Below are positions 35,671-45,400 of a stretch of DNA of 64,000 bases, one piece after another. The translations under genes and the position numbers were made by a program. Each line of letters begins with the position of its first letter. Within the stretch, counting starts at the first letter, position 1. Below the pieces are notes generated by a model. That model worked only from the letters and a program-made list of their open reading frames with translations. It searched no databases and was not told the origin of the DNA. Source of the stretch: Flammeovirga agarivorans (GTDB taxonomy: Bacteria; Bacteroidota; Bacteroidia; Cytophagales; Flammeovirgaceae); assembly GCF_012641475.1 (NCBI RefSeq), contig NZ_JABAIL010000002.1, forward strand, positions 62,001 to 126,000, given 5' to 3'.

Positions 35671-36765
35671 TTACGCCTTTTCAGTGTTAACTACTGCAGT
35701 TTGAAGACGGATAGACTCGTCATGAACTAGTTTGAATACTTGCTCCATGAAAGATTTGCTCAAACCTAACTTTTCAGCTTGCTCAGGACGGTTTTGGAAG
35801 ATATCGATCCAACGACCTGCTTGGAATACTGTTAAGTTGTTATCACGCTTGTAGTCACCGATTTCGTTAACTACTTTCATTCTTTGAGATAAAACTTCAA
35901 GAAGTTCGTTATCTAAACGATCAATTTTAGAACGTAAAGTTTCTAATTGAGAGTTTACTTCTTCAGCATCAGTTGTACTTTTCTTGATTTTCACTTCGTT
36001 CAAGATCTCAGCTAAACGCTTTGGAGTAACTTGTTGTGAAGCATCAGACCAAGCATTATCTGGATCTCTATGTGTTTCGATCATTAGACCGTCAAAGTCT
36101 AAGTCGATTGCTTTTTGAGATACTGGGTAGATAAGGTCTCTTGTACCACCGATATGAGATGGGTCACAAATTAATGGTAAGTTAGGAAGCTCTGTTTTTA
36201 AAGCGATAGCTAATTTCCACATAGGTACATTTCTGTACTGAGTTTTCTCAAATGATGAGAAACCACGGTGGATACCAGCGATCTGACGAACACCTGCACC
36301 ATAAATACGCTCAATTGCACCTTTCCATAATGCTACATCTGGGTTGATAGGGTTCTTGATCATTACAGGAACATCCTTCACACCTTTCAATGCATCAGCA
36401 ATTTCTTGAATAGTAAATGGGTTCACAGTACTACGAGCACCGATCCAAAGAACATCAACACCATACTTAAGAGCTAACTCAACATGTTGAGCATTTGCTA
36501 CCTCAGTTGTGATTGGCATGTTCAATTCTTTCTTAACATTAGCAAACCACTTTAAACCTTCTTCACCGATACCCTCGAATGAACCTGGTCTAGTACGTGG
36601 TTTCCAAATACCAGCACGAAGCATAGTAATGTCAATCTCTTTTGTAATCTGACGACAAGTTTCCATTAACTGGTCTTCAGATTCTGCGCTACATGGCCCA
36701 GCAATGGCAATGGGACCCCCATTTTTCACTACTGACCAACTTTCTAATGGTTGTATATCTTTCAT
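35671..36765 (-). CDS. bifunctional DAHP synthase / chorismate mutase
   Basis: The 364-residue protein joins two enzymes at either end of chorismate metabolism. The N-terminal part (about 1-260) is a type I DAHP synthase: GPIAIAGPCSAESEDQL, ITMLRAGIWKPRTRPGSFEG and ICDPSHIGGTRDLI are its phosphate and metal binding motifs. The C-terminal part (about 275-360) is an AroQ-type chorismate mutase, with LRSKIDRLDNELLEVLSQRM and VNEIGDYKR. Fusions like this are common in Bacteroidota; in related proteins the mutase domain mediates prephenate or tyrosine feedback on the synthase. A good promoter lies upstream and a terminator downstream. aroB follows. Confidence 0.95.
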   Translation of the reverse strand: MKDIQPLESWSVVKNGGPIAIAGPCSAESEDQLMETCRQITKEIDITMLRAGIWKPRTRPGSFEGIGEEGLKWFANVKKELNMPITTEVANAQHVELALKYGVDVLWIGARSTVNPFTIQEIADALKGVKDVPVMIKNPINPDVALWKGAIERIYGAGVRQIAGIHRGFSSFEKTQYRNVPMWKLAIALKTELPNLPLICDPSHIGGTRDLIYPVSQKAIDLDFDGLMIETHRDPDNAWSDASQQVTPKRLAEILNEVKIKKSTTDAEEVNSQLETLRSKIDRLDNELLEVLSQRMKVVNEIGDYKRDNNLTVFQAGRWIDIFQNRPEQAEKLGLSKSFMEQVFKLVHDESIRLQTAVVNTEKA

Positions 36766-36798
36766 CTCTGATTATTTTCTAGATAGTATTGAATTATG

Positions 36799-36827
36799 CA
36801 AAATTACAAAAAATTAAAATAAAACAA
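36799..36827 (-). promoter_or_regulatory. promoter of the DAHP synthase/chorismate mutase gene
   Basis: On the minus strand TTG (36825-36827), an 18-base spacer and TAATTTTG (36799-36806) match the Bacteroidota TTG / TAnnTTTG pattern. The expected leader is roughly 25-30 bases. Confidence 0.55.
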
Positions 36828-37060
36828 CGCCTTATTAAAATAATTACAGAAATTAACATACATTTTTGATTATTGACAATAAAAAACAAATTATTGAATG
36901 AATTTCGTATTAACTATCAGTTAAAATGGTGTTACTTTGTATGTTTTTGAATTGGAAACGAAGTAAATAAACAGCATACTTGTAAACGGAAGTAGACAAT
37001 TTACGTTTATAATCATATTGATTATTTACTTTTACGATTAAATCAACATTATCATTATAC

Positions 37061-38116
37061 GTGGGACAAGAAACAAAACATTCACAGTTCTTAGAAGACC
37101 AAAATGTTATTCCAGACATCTCTAAAATTGCAGTAATTGGAGGAGGTAGCTGGGCCACCGCATTAGTGAAAATCTTGTCAGATGGAGGAAAAACCAAGTT
37201 ACATTGGTGGATTAGAAATCAGGATGATATTAACCATATCAGACAGTACAATTCTAATCCTAGATATTTACCATCAGCCAAGATCTCTCCGGAACATGTG
37301 ATCCCTTTCAGTAATATAAAAGATGCTATCAGAGAAGCGAATTGCATCCTTCTAGCTGTCCCTGCAGCCTTTGTTCTTGATGCTATAAAAGATCTAACTC
37401 CAAAAGATTTTGAAAATAAATTTGTTATCTCTGCCATTAAGGGACTAATACCAGAGAAACATATTCTAGTTACTGAACACATCGAAAAGAATTTTAGTGT
37501 ACACCATAAGCGTGTTGCTGTTATTGGCGGTCCCTGTCATGCAGAGGAAGTAGCCATGGAAAAGCAGGCTTATTTAACTATTGCTTCTGGGAGCAAAAGG
37601 TTCGGAAAAGAACTCTCTGAGGCCATGCAAAACCGTTACATTAAAACAACATCTATTAGAGATATTTATGGTGTAGAATATTCTGCTGTAATGAAAAATA
37701 TCGTTGCTATTTCATGTGGTATCGCCCATGGATTAGGCTATGGAGACAACTTTCAAGCAGTTTTAGTATCTAATGCAATGCAAGAAGTACAGTACTTTTT
37801 GAAGGCAGCTTACCATATTAAAAGAAACTTATTAGGAACAGCATATTTAGGAGATATGCTTGTGACCTCTTATTCTCAATTTAGTAGAAACAGGACTTTT
37901 GGTAATATGATTGGCCATGGGTATTCTGTTAAAGCAGCACAACTTGAAATGCAGATGGTTGCTGAGGGTTATTATGCTGTAAAGAGTATCTATGAAATTG
38001 CAAAAAGGTTAGATATTGAAAATGACCTACCAATCACAAGAGCCGTTTATAACATTCTATATGAGAGAATTTCACCAATTGTGGAGTTCAGAATTTTGAA
38101 AGATCAACTTAACTAA
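37061..38116 (+). CDS. gpsA: glycerol-3-phosphate dehydrogenase [NAD(P)+]
   Basis: GpsA reduces dihydroxyacetone phosphate to sn-glycerol 3-phosphate, the backbone of phospholipids. The 351-residue protein begins with a short extension and then the Rossmann motif IAVIGGGSWATALVKIL (about 22-38). It has NCILLAVPAAFV, VIGGPCHAEEV and the catalytic lysine in VEYSAVMKNIVAISCGIA, followed by DMLVTSYSQFSRNRTFG. The start is GTG at 37061; no in-frame ATG precedes the Rossmann motif. The region before it is divergent from the DAHP synthase gene. A hairpin follows the gene. Confidence 0.94.
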   Translation: MGQETKHSQFLEDQNVIPDISKIAVIGGGSWATALVKILSDGGKTKLHWWIRNQDDINHIRQYNSNPRYLPSAKISPEHVIPFSNIKDAIREANCILLAVPAAFVLDAIKDLTPKDFENKFVISAIKGLIPEKHILVTEHIEKNFSVHHKRVAVIGGPCHAEEVAMEKQAYLTIASGSKRFGKELSEAMQNRYIKTTSIRDIYGVEYSAVMKNIVAISCGIAHGLGYGDNFQAVLVSNAMQEVQYFLKAAYHIKRNLLGTAYLGDMLVTSYSQFSRNRTFGNMIGHGYSVKAAQLEMQMVAEGYYAVKSIYEIAKRLDIENDLPITRAVYNILYERISPIVEFRILKDQLN

Positions 38117-38188
38117 CTAATTTTCGTACAAATAACTATACTTACTATCACTTATTTAGAAATCAAGATTTACATAAACATAAATGAT

Positions 38189-38212
38189 AAAAGGTAGTTT
38201 CAGCTACCTTTT
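38189..38212 (+). terminator. terminator after gpsA
   Basis: AAAAGGTAG (38189-38197) pairs with CTACCTTTT (38204-38212), loop TTTCAG, followed by ATTTTATCTTTTTT. Confidence 0.75.
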
Positions 38213-38259
38213 ATTTTATCTTTTTTATACCAATTTAAACACACAATTATTTAAAACAC

Positions 38260-39381
38260 ATGCTAATCTCAGAGAAACATCACACTACTGATGTGGATTT
38301 TCTGCCTATCAATGGTACAGATCACATCGAGTTCTATGTGGGTAATGCTAAGCAAGCTGCCTACTTCTATCAAACAGCATTTGGCTTTAAACTTGTCGCT
38401 TATGCTGGACCTGAGACAGGAATCCGAGACCGTGCTAGCTATGTTCTACAACAAGATAAACTTCGTTTTGTCTTCACCACATCACTAGAATCTAAATCTG
38501 TCATCGCCAACCATGTACACAAACATGGAGATGGAGTTAAAGTACTTGCTCTTTGGGTAGACGATGCTCGTCAATCATACGAAGAGACAATCAAAAGAGG
38601 AGCTGCTAGTGTTCAAGCTCCATATACACAAAAAGATGAGAATGGAGAAGTCATTATGGCAAGTATCAGAACCTACGGCGATACTATTCACACATTTGTG
38701 GAAAGAAAAAACTACACAGGAGCATTCCTTCCTAATTTCGTAGCCAAAGAACCTTTAATGGACATCACTCCGATTGGTCTAAAGTATGTTGACCATTGTG
38801 TAGGTAACGTTGAATTAGGAGAAATGAACAAGTGGGTTCAATTCTATGAAGATGTCATGGGCTTTAAGCTTCTATTAACTTTTGATGATAATGATATTTC
38901 TACAGACTATACTGCACTCATGTCAAAAGTGGTATCCAATGGTAATGGATATGTTAAATTCCCTATCAATGAACCAGCAGATGGCAAGAGAAAATCTCAG
39001 ATTGAAGAGTATTTAGAGTTCTATAATGGTGCAGGTGTACAACATATTGCTGTTGCTACAGATGACATTTGCCATACAGTAAGTGAGCTTAGAAAAAGAG
39101 GAATCGAGTTCTTGTATGTCCCTGATAATTACTATGAGGATCTTAAGGACCGAGTGGGTGATATTGATGAAGAAATTGAAAAACTAAAGGAACTCAATAT
39201 TCTTGTAGATAGAGATGAGGAAGGGTACTTACTTCAAATCTTCACAAAACCTGTTGAGGATAGACCTACTTTATTCTTTGAGATCATACAAAGAAAAGGT
39301 GCTAAATCATTCGGTAAAGGTAACTTCAAAGCGCTATTCGAAGCTATCGAAAGAGAGCAAGCTTTAAGAGGTAATCTGTAA
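38260..39381 (+). CDS. hppD: 4-hydroxyphenylpyruvate dioxygenase
   Basis: This Fe(II) enzyme converts 4-hydroxyphenylpyruvate to homogentisate in tyrosine breakdown. The 373-residue protein has two vicinal-oxygen-chelate halves. The N-terminal half starts GTDHIEFYVGNAKQAAYFYQ (about residue 19). The catalytic half holds the metal ligands: His in VDHCVGNVE, His in VQHIAVATDD and Glu in TLFFEIIQRKG. YVKFPINEPADGKRKSQIEE is a typical HPPD stretch. Length and both domains are normal. Homogentisate dioxygenase and fumarylacetoacetase are not next to it. A terminator shared with sprA follows. Confidence 0.96.
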   Translation: MLISEKHHTTDVDFLPINGTDHIEFYVGNAKQAAYFYQTAFGFKLVAYAGPETGIRDRASYVLQQDKLRFVFTTSLESKSVIANHVHKHGDGVKVLALWVDDARQSYEETIKRGAASVQAPYTQKDENGEVIMASIRTYGDTIHTFVERKNYTGAFLPNFVAKEPLMDITPIGLKYVDHCVGNVELGEMNKWVQFYEDVMGFKLLLTFDDNDISTDYTALMSKVVSNGNGYVKFPINEPADGKRKSQIEEYLEFYNGAGVQHIAVATDDICHTVSELRKRGIEFLYVPDNYYEDLKDRVGDIDEEIEKLKELNILVDRDEEGYLLQIFTKPVEDRPTLFFEIIQRKGAKSFGKGNFKALFEAIEREQALRGNL

Positions 39382-39402
39382 AAGAATTATTGACCAATAT
39401 AA

Positions 39403-39443
39403 AAAGCCTGAATCTTAGATTTATCTCTAATGATTCAGGCTTT
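39403..39443. terminator. bidirectional terminator between hppD and sprA
   Basis: AAAGCCTGAATC (39403-39414) and GATTCAGGCTTT (39432-39443) form a perfect 12-base stem in the gap between two convergent genes. Confidence 0.85.
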
Positions 39444-39463
39444 CTTTGTTTATAAAGAATATT

Positions 39464-42400
39464 TTATTGCGTCAGTGAGTACTTAAATTGAACACCAACA
39501 GCTGTAGATGTTCTTCGATATGCATTAGACACCTTTGGATCATTGATTGTTCTATCAAAATAGAACTGAAGATTTGCTCTATCATTTAATAGATAGTTGA
39601 TGGTTGGTCTCAATGCAAAGTTCATATTACCTGCCGTCACAACATTCTCCTCATCCATTCTATATTGAGTCGTCTGATTATCTCTGATTGAAAGTGCCAA
39701 TCTAAATGTAATATCATTTTTAAGCACCGTTGTTCTACCTTTCGATCTAAATGGCAACTTCATACCAGAAGCTGTGTAGCCAATATCGATTGTAAAATCA
39801 TTGTTTAGTTGCTCTGTCACCTGAGCATTCGATAAGTTCAATGATAACATACGTCCTTTATTATAATCAAACTTAATCTGCAAGTCATTCATCAACTTCA
39901 CATTGATACCAATTAATGGACCGAAACGCTCTTCGATATTCACTTGGTTAATGACATAAACAGGAACAAGATTACCTTCTGCGTCTGTTCTAGCAGCAGG
40001 CTGATCATTGATATCCTTATCTGGGCCAATTTCTGTAGCTCCATATAGTAAAGAAGAGTTATAGTTACCAATTGTATACGTAGATTGATATGCATGTGAA
40101 ATGGTAATCGACTTAAAAGTATCTTTTAATCCCTTCATTTTAGACAATCCTGTGTATCTCACATCCCAATTTGGAATTGGGAAAGAAGATGGGAATGATG
40201 ATAAATTTACATTCTCTGCACTTTGCCCAGTGTATGCAGCGATAAATGCCGGAATTAATACATCTTGATCATTCTCTCCATATTGTGTAGTAGGATTAGT
40301 AGAGTTTAATCTATCCTGGACCACTTCTCTGTTGTCTACAAAATTATCAAAGTTGGCAGATTCATTATCACCATTTGGTTTTGCAAAAGCAGTAGGTAGC
40401 GAGAAGAAACTGATACCAAATGAACCTGTTCTAGTTGGTGACAATGAGTTATATGTACCAATAGCACCATCAAACCTAAACACCTCAGAATATGCTTCTG
40501 TCTTTGATGAAGTACTAGTCAGAGTAATTTTGAAATCCTTAATAGGTTCTATGTTCGCTCTTACTCTATACTCCTCTCTTTTCTGTTGTACGAACTGATT
40601 ATTCAAATATTCAGATGGTGCTAACCAACCACTTTCAGCGGCTTCAAAACGTATATTAGGGTCTTGACTACCTAATATAAATGGTGCTCCAGGTGCATTG
40701 TATTTACTATCAAAACCAAAATATTCTGCAGTTGGCATATAACCAGGAAGAGTCGTACTGTTGTTCTCAGAGTATGTCATATCAATATCTTTTAGCATGG
40801 TAGCTAAACGGATACCAGTATCTCCTACTTTTTCACCAAAACCTTTTTGAGGCTCGTCTCCTCTTTCTTTTAATTTTGTGTTTACTGCTAGTAATTCCTC
40901 TTCAGTGTCTTTGATCTCAACAGCTAAAGCATCTAATTTTTTATTTTTCTTAGGATTTTCTTTTGCTAATTGAGCATTAAGAGTATCCATTTGCACATTA
41001 TAAATCTGGATCTTTTCTTCTAAACTAGCATAGTCCTTGTCCTTAGATTTATATTTTTCAATCTTCTCACGAAGTTTTGTGACTTTACCTTCAATCTTTT
41101 CTTTTTCTTTATTGACTCTATCCTTATCGGCGTTTCTCAATTTAGATTGCTCTGTTCTAAGCTTTTTCAACTTATCTTTTAGCTTCACTTTTTGATACGC
41201 AAGTCGGGTATTATCTTTTTTCTGATTTCTACTTTGCCCTCTTCTCGATCTCGATCTACTTCTTGATGTTGTACCGTTTTCAAGATGATTTACATAACCA
41301 AATTTCTTGTAGATAGTATTAAAATCAAGTTTTGAGTTTAATGAGATTTGCTGATTATTTGAGATTGTATTACCTAAAGTATCTGCAATTCCCAATGTTC
41401 CTGCCGTCCATGTTGTCCCTGCCACATATCTTGCATTTGCTCCAACAAAGTCTAAGCCTGGAATTTTATTAATAGGAATATTATAAGTACCTGAGATCTG
41501 TTGATCAAACAATTTCATACGACCAAAATTCTTCAGATTCGTTAAAATTGAATCTTTAGCGACATCAGTATCAATACTTCCTTCAGGTTCATCGACCAAA
41601 GCATTTGCTGTTGCTGCGTAATCAATTTTTAAACTCTTAGCTAAATTCCATCCTAGGTTGTATCCACGGTTAAATAAGAAACTTTTTTCGTAAGTAGGCA
41701 GAATGCCTTCTGTTGTAAATTCACCGTTAGAATCTAAGGTTCTTAATTGTGTATATCTGTATTGTCTGTCCAAATCGGCTCTCACAGAATAAGAACTAGG
41801 AATTGGTAAGATATTAAAGTCTGTTACTAAAGCAGCCCAATCAGAATTGCTATCTGAATTCTTAAATGGCTCCCAAGCTTTTAGTGGTAATTGATAAGTA
41901 TAAGCGGCCCCTAATTTCCATTGTTTAAAATCTTTTGCTTGTGTATTCTTATCCCTCATTGTTCTATCAGAATAGGATCCACTCAAACTTAAGTTTTCAA
42001 TATCCCATGGATAGCTTTTAGCCTCTGGATTCATCTTGATTTTGGTCAAGTTGGATACATTGATACTCCTCGCCTCCTCAAGATACTTCACCTGTTCTTC
42101 GTAGTAACTACCTCTAACTTCTCCAGAAACAGATAAAGGAACATCGGCGTCTAATGGGTCAAAATATGGATTTGATCCTTTCCGGTCGTAACTCATATAG
42201 ATAGGTACCGATAGACCAATTTTATTTAACCATATTTTCTCTAAGTTAATATTAGCCGAAACACCAAATTCCAAGTTGTCTTCCATTTGACGGTCTCCAA
42301 TTTTATCTTGAATACCACCAAAACCTACAGTACTATACCTTGTATTGGCTTTCACATTCATGAAATCCGCTAATGTTGCATCAACCGAAGCATTGGCGGC

Positions 42401-45400
42401 CCAAGCAGAGAACGTTGAATATTCTGTTGCTCTCAATTCATTCGCCCAAATACAAACATCATGTTTTGCAGCATCTTCAGACAATGGGTTTCTTACACCA
42501 ATCATTGCAGTTTGTACAGAACTCATATCAGGATTACCCACCACTCGAACTTTATATTGTCGAAGATTAGCAGTAGTAAGGTTCGCCGGATAAGGAACAG
42601 TTCGATCTGCACCTTCAGAATTACGTTTTATCTTAATATTATAAAGCTCTTCTAAAGCTACATCGATTTCGTTTTCCCTAGGCCAAATGGCATTCTGAGT
42701 AGTAGAATACCTAGGAGTGATATATAGTGGCACTTCAATTTCATAGTAGTTATCGGTAAGATCTGTACCTACTCTTAAAAATGCCGTTAATTCTTCATCC
42801 TTCGCTGATTCTGATTGAGCATGGAGCTCCATCCTGATCCGTTTATAGTTGACAAGACTGAGACTAAAGTTTTTATATACAGCTACGCCTTCGTCATCCA
42901 TTAAATCTTCAACACAAACTTGTATAGATTGTTCATTGATTCTTCTAGTGACCGTTGAAGTAGCATCATAATCTCTTTCGAATCCTGGAGGTAATACATA
43001 TGGTATTTTACCACTCTCATCCGTTACACCATTTTGTTCAATATTTACAGATGAAATATTTACAGTTGCTGTTGATGGCGCGAGGTCTTCATTTTCAATA
43101 TTCTCTGCATATTGACGCCACTGTGCACCAACTAACTGGAAGTTCAATAATCTTAATACGACAGGTTGCTCCCAATCCGTCATAAATAAACGGATAAACT
43201 TCACTGACTTGAAATTATCAATACTACCTACTTTAGTATAGTTACTATCATCTCTAATTGGAATTCTTACTTGATACCAAGTCACTAGCTCTCTTGTTTC
43301 AGGAGCTTCTGAAGTCACTCTATCTACAACATATTTGCTATTTTCTAATTGACCAGGACGTAAATCCAATTCATACTCGAAATAAGCATTAAGTTCATTT
43401 AGAGTATTATCTCCATTCAAGTCTTCGTTGTTTGGATAGCTTGAGTTGGATGGTGTATAATTACTACCACCAGAGTTCTCTGGAGAGTTTCGTTCAGTTC
43501 CATTAAACCTCTTGTAACGCTCTAACACTTTTAGGTCTTGAGCATCTGCATTATCACCTAAGTAATATTGGAAGTCATCTCCTGATGGATCTGAAAGAAT
43601 TTGATTTAAAGCTTCTGGTGATAAGATATTAGGTAAACGATCTATGAAATAAGTTTTAAAGAACTCTGCTTCTTCTTCACTTGTCAAACCATCATAACCA
43701 ATATCCTGTGCATCTCTTGGAACGGCAGTACTGAATACATTATTTACGAACTGTGTCGTTGGAGAATAACCCCAAACAGATTGATTCAATAACGATTTAT
43801 TAGTCGTCATACCGTTCTCGAAGAAATGTCTTCCATCTGGCACAACATCCTCAGAAACACTACCTAAGTCAATAAAAACTTTACCACCAGTCGTGTTATT
43901 CTGCCCTTCTATTTCTGCATTTTGACCTGTAATAAATGGATCCATCATCCAGAATTCGATATACTGAACATTCAAGTTATCGAAATCTACATCTGTTGTA
44001 ATTGCTTTTGTGATGGCTCCAAAATTTTGTTTTGGGTCCCTAAGTGAACCATCAGCATTTAGGTCAGTATTGTAGTTATATGGTCCTCTTTCGGTTGGAT
44101 AATACGCTAAATCAAAAGTCACCTCATTGGTATTGATCTGATTCGCTTGACGGTTTTTATATACTTCATTATATGGAATCAAACGAACGTAATGATTTTC
44201 CATATCTTGATCCGATATATTGGCAGGTCTACTTGTTGAACCTGAAGTATAATAGAATACATTATCAATATTATACCATGCTAATAATGCTCTTCTATGA
44301 TTATAGGCCAATGAATCCTCAGGAGTAGTTGGAGGTGCCACTCCCCACCCTTGCTGATCTAATATATATTGAGGAGTACTACCATGAGCCCATGAAATAG
44401 GATTAAGTCCAAGATCATATGGTACTTCTGCTCCCTCAAAATCATCAATATAACCCGTTCCATCAGTACCAATTAACTTGGGTGTACCCGGAATTAGTTG
44501 AGCAAATTCGCCTTTAAATGAGAACGTCGATTTTTCTTGAGTATCTAAGCCTGGAATGGCATCAACTAACTTAGTTAGGAACCTAGACTCAGTGGTATAA
44601 TCCATTGTTAAACCCCACATGGTGTTTTTTACAGGCTCACTACCAACGTTTACTCTAGAGATTAGAGGTTTTTCTGACAGGTGCATCAATGTACCTGAGA
44701 TAATAAAATCTTCACTAAAGTGGTATTCTAAATCAACTCCAGCCAAAGTCTTTGTTTGGAAGTTGAAAAGGTCTGCTCTTTCATAAGTAATTCGGATATC
44801 TTTACCTGAGTTAAGTACACCTTCATCCAAAATGGTAACTCTACCAAATTGATAATCCACCGTATATTGTACTCCTTCTGTTAGGGTTACACCACCAGAA
44901 GTAATATTTACCGAATTTTCTGCGATGTTAATTCCAGGTAATAAAATTTCGTTTGATGAACCTCCTTTATAACTACCTTTTAAGAAGTATTTATTTTGTT
45001 TAGTATTTAATACTGCGTCTGCTTGTGTCTTTTGATAAAGATCAAAGAACACATATTTTTCGACTAAATTCGTTTCGCTAGGCTCAAAGTCATTTTCTAA
45101 TGTTGTTCCGAAAGGTTCAAGAACTGGGAATATAATCCTACCATTTCGTGAATCAATAGTTACTCCTTCAATGTAGTCAAAGTTACCATCCTTCTGTAAT
45201 TCTAGGTTCATGTTCAAACGATCAAGACCTGTCACTTCGATTAACGGAACATTGGCTAAATTCTGACCTTCTTGTATACTTGGGTTATCTACACCTGTCG
45301 CATCATCTCTGTAGATAATTCTAAACTGAAAATCTTCTTTTTGAATTGAATTAGCCTGAAGGGAATAAATGTTTTTCATCATTAAGTCCCACATTGGCAA

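Noticed and set aside
42345-42655. Three overlapping plus-strand frames of 64-82 codons
   Set aside because: They lie antisense inside sprA in different frames, have no recognisable products and look like shadows of its coding sequence.
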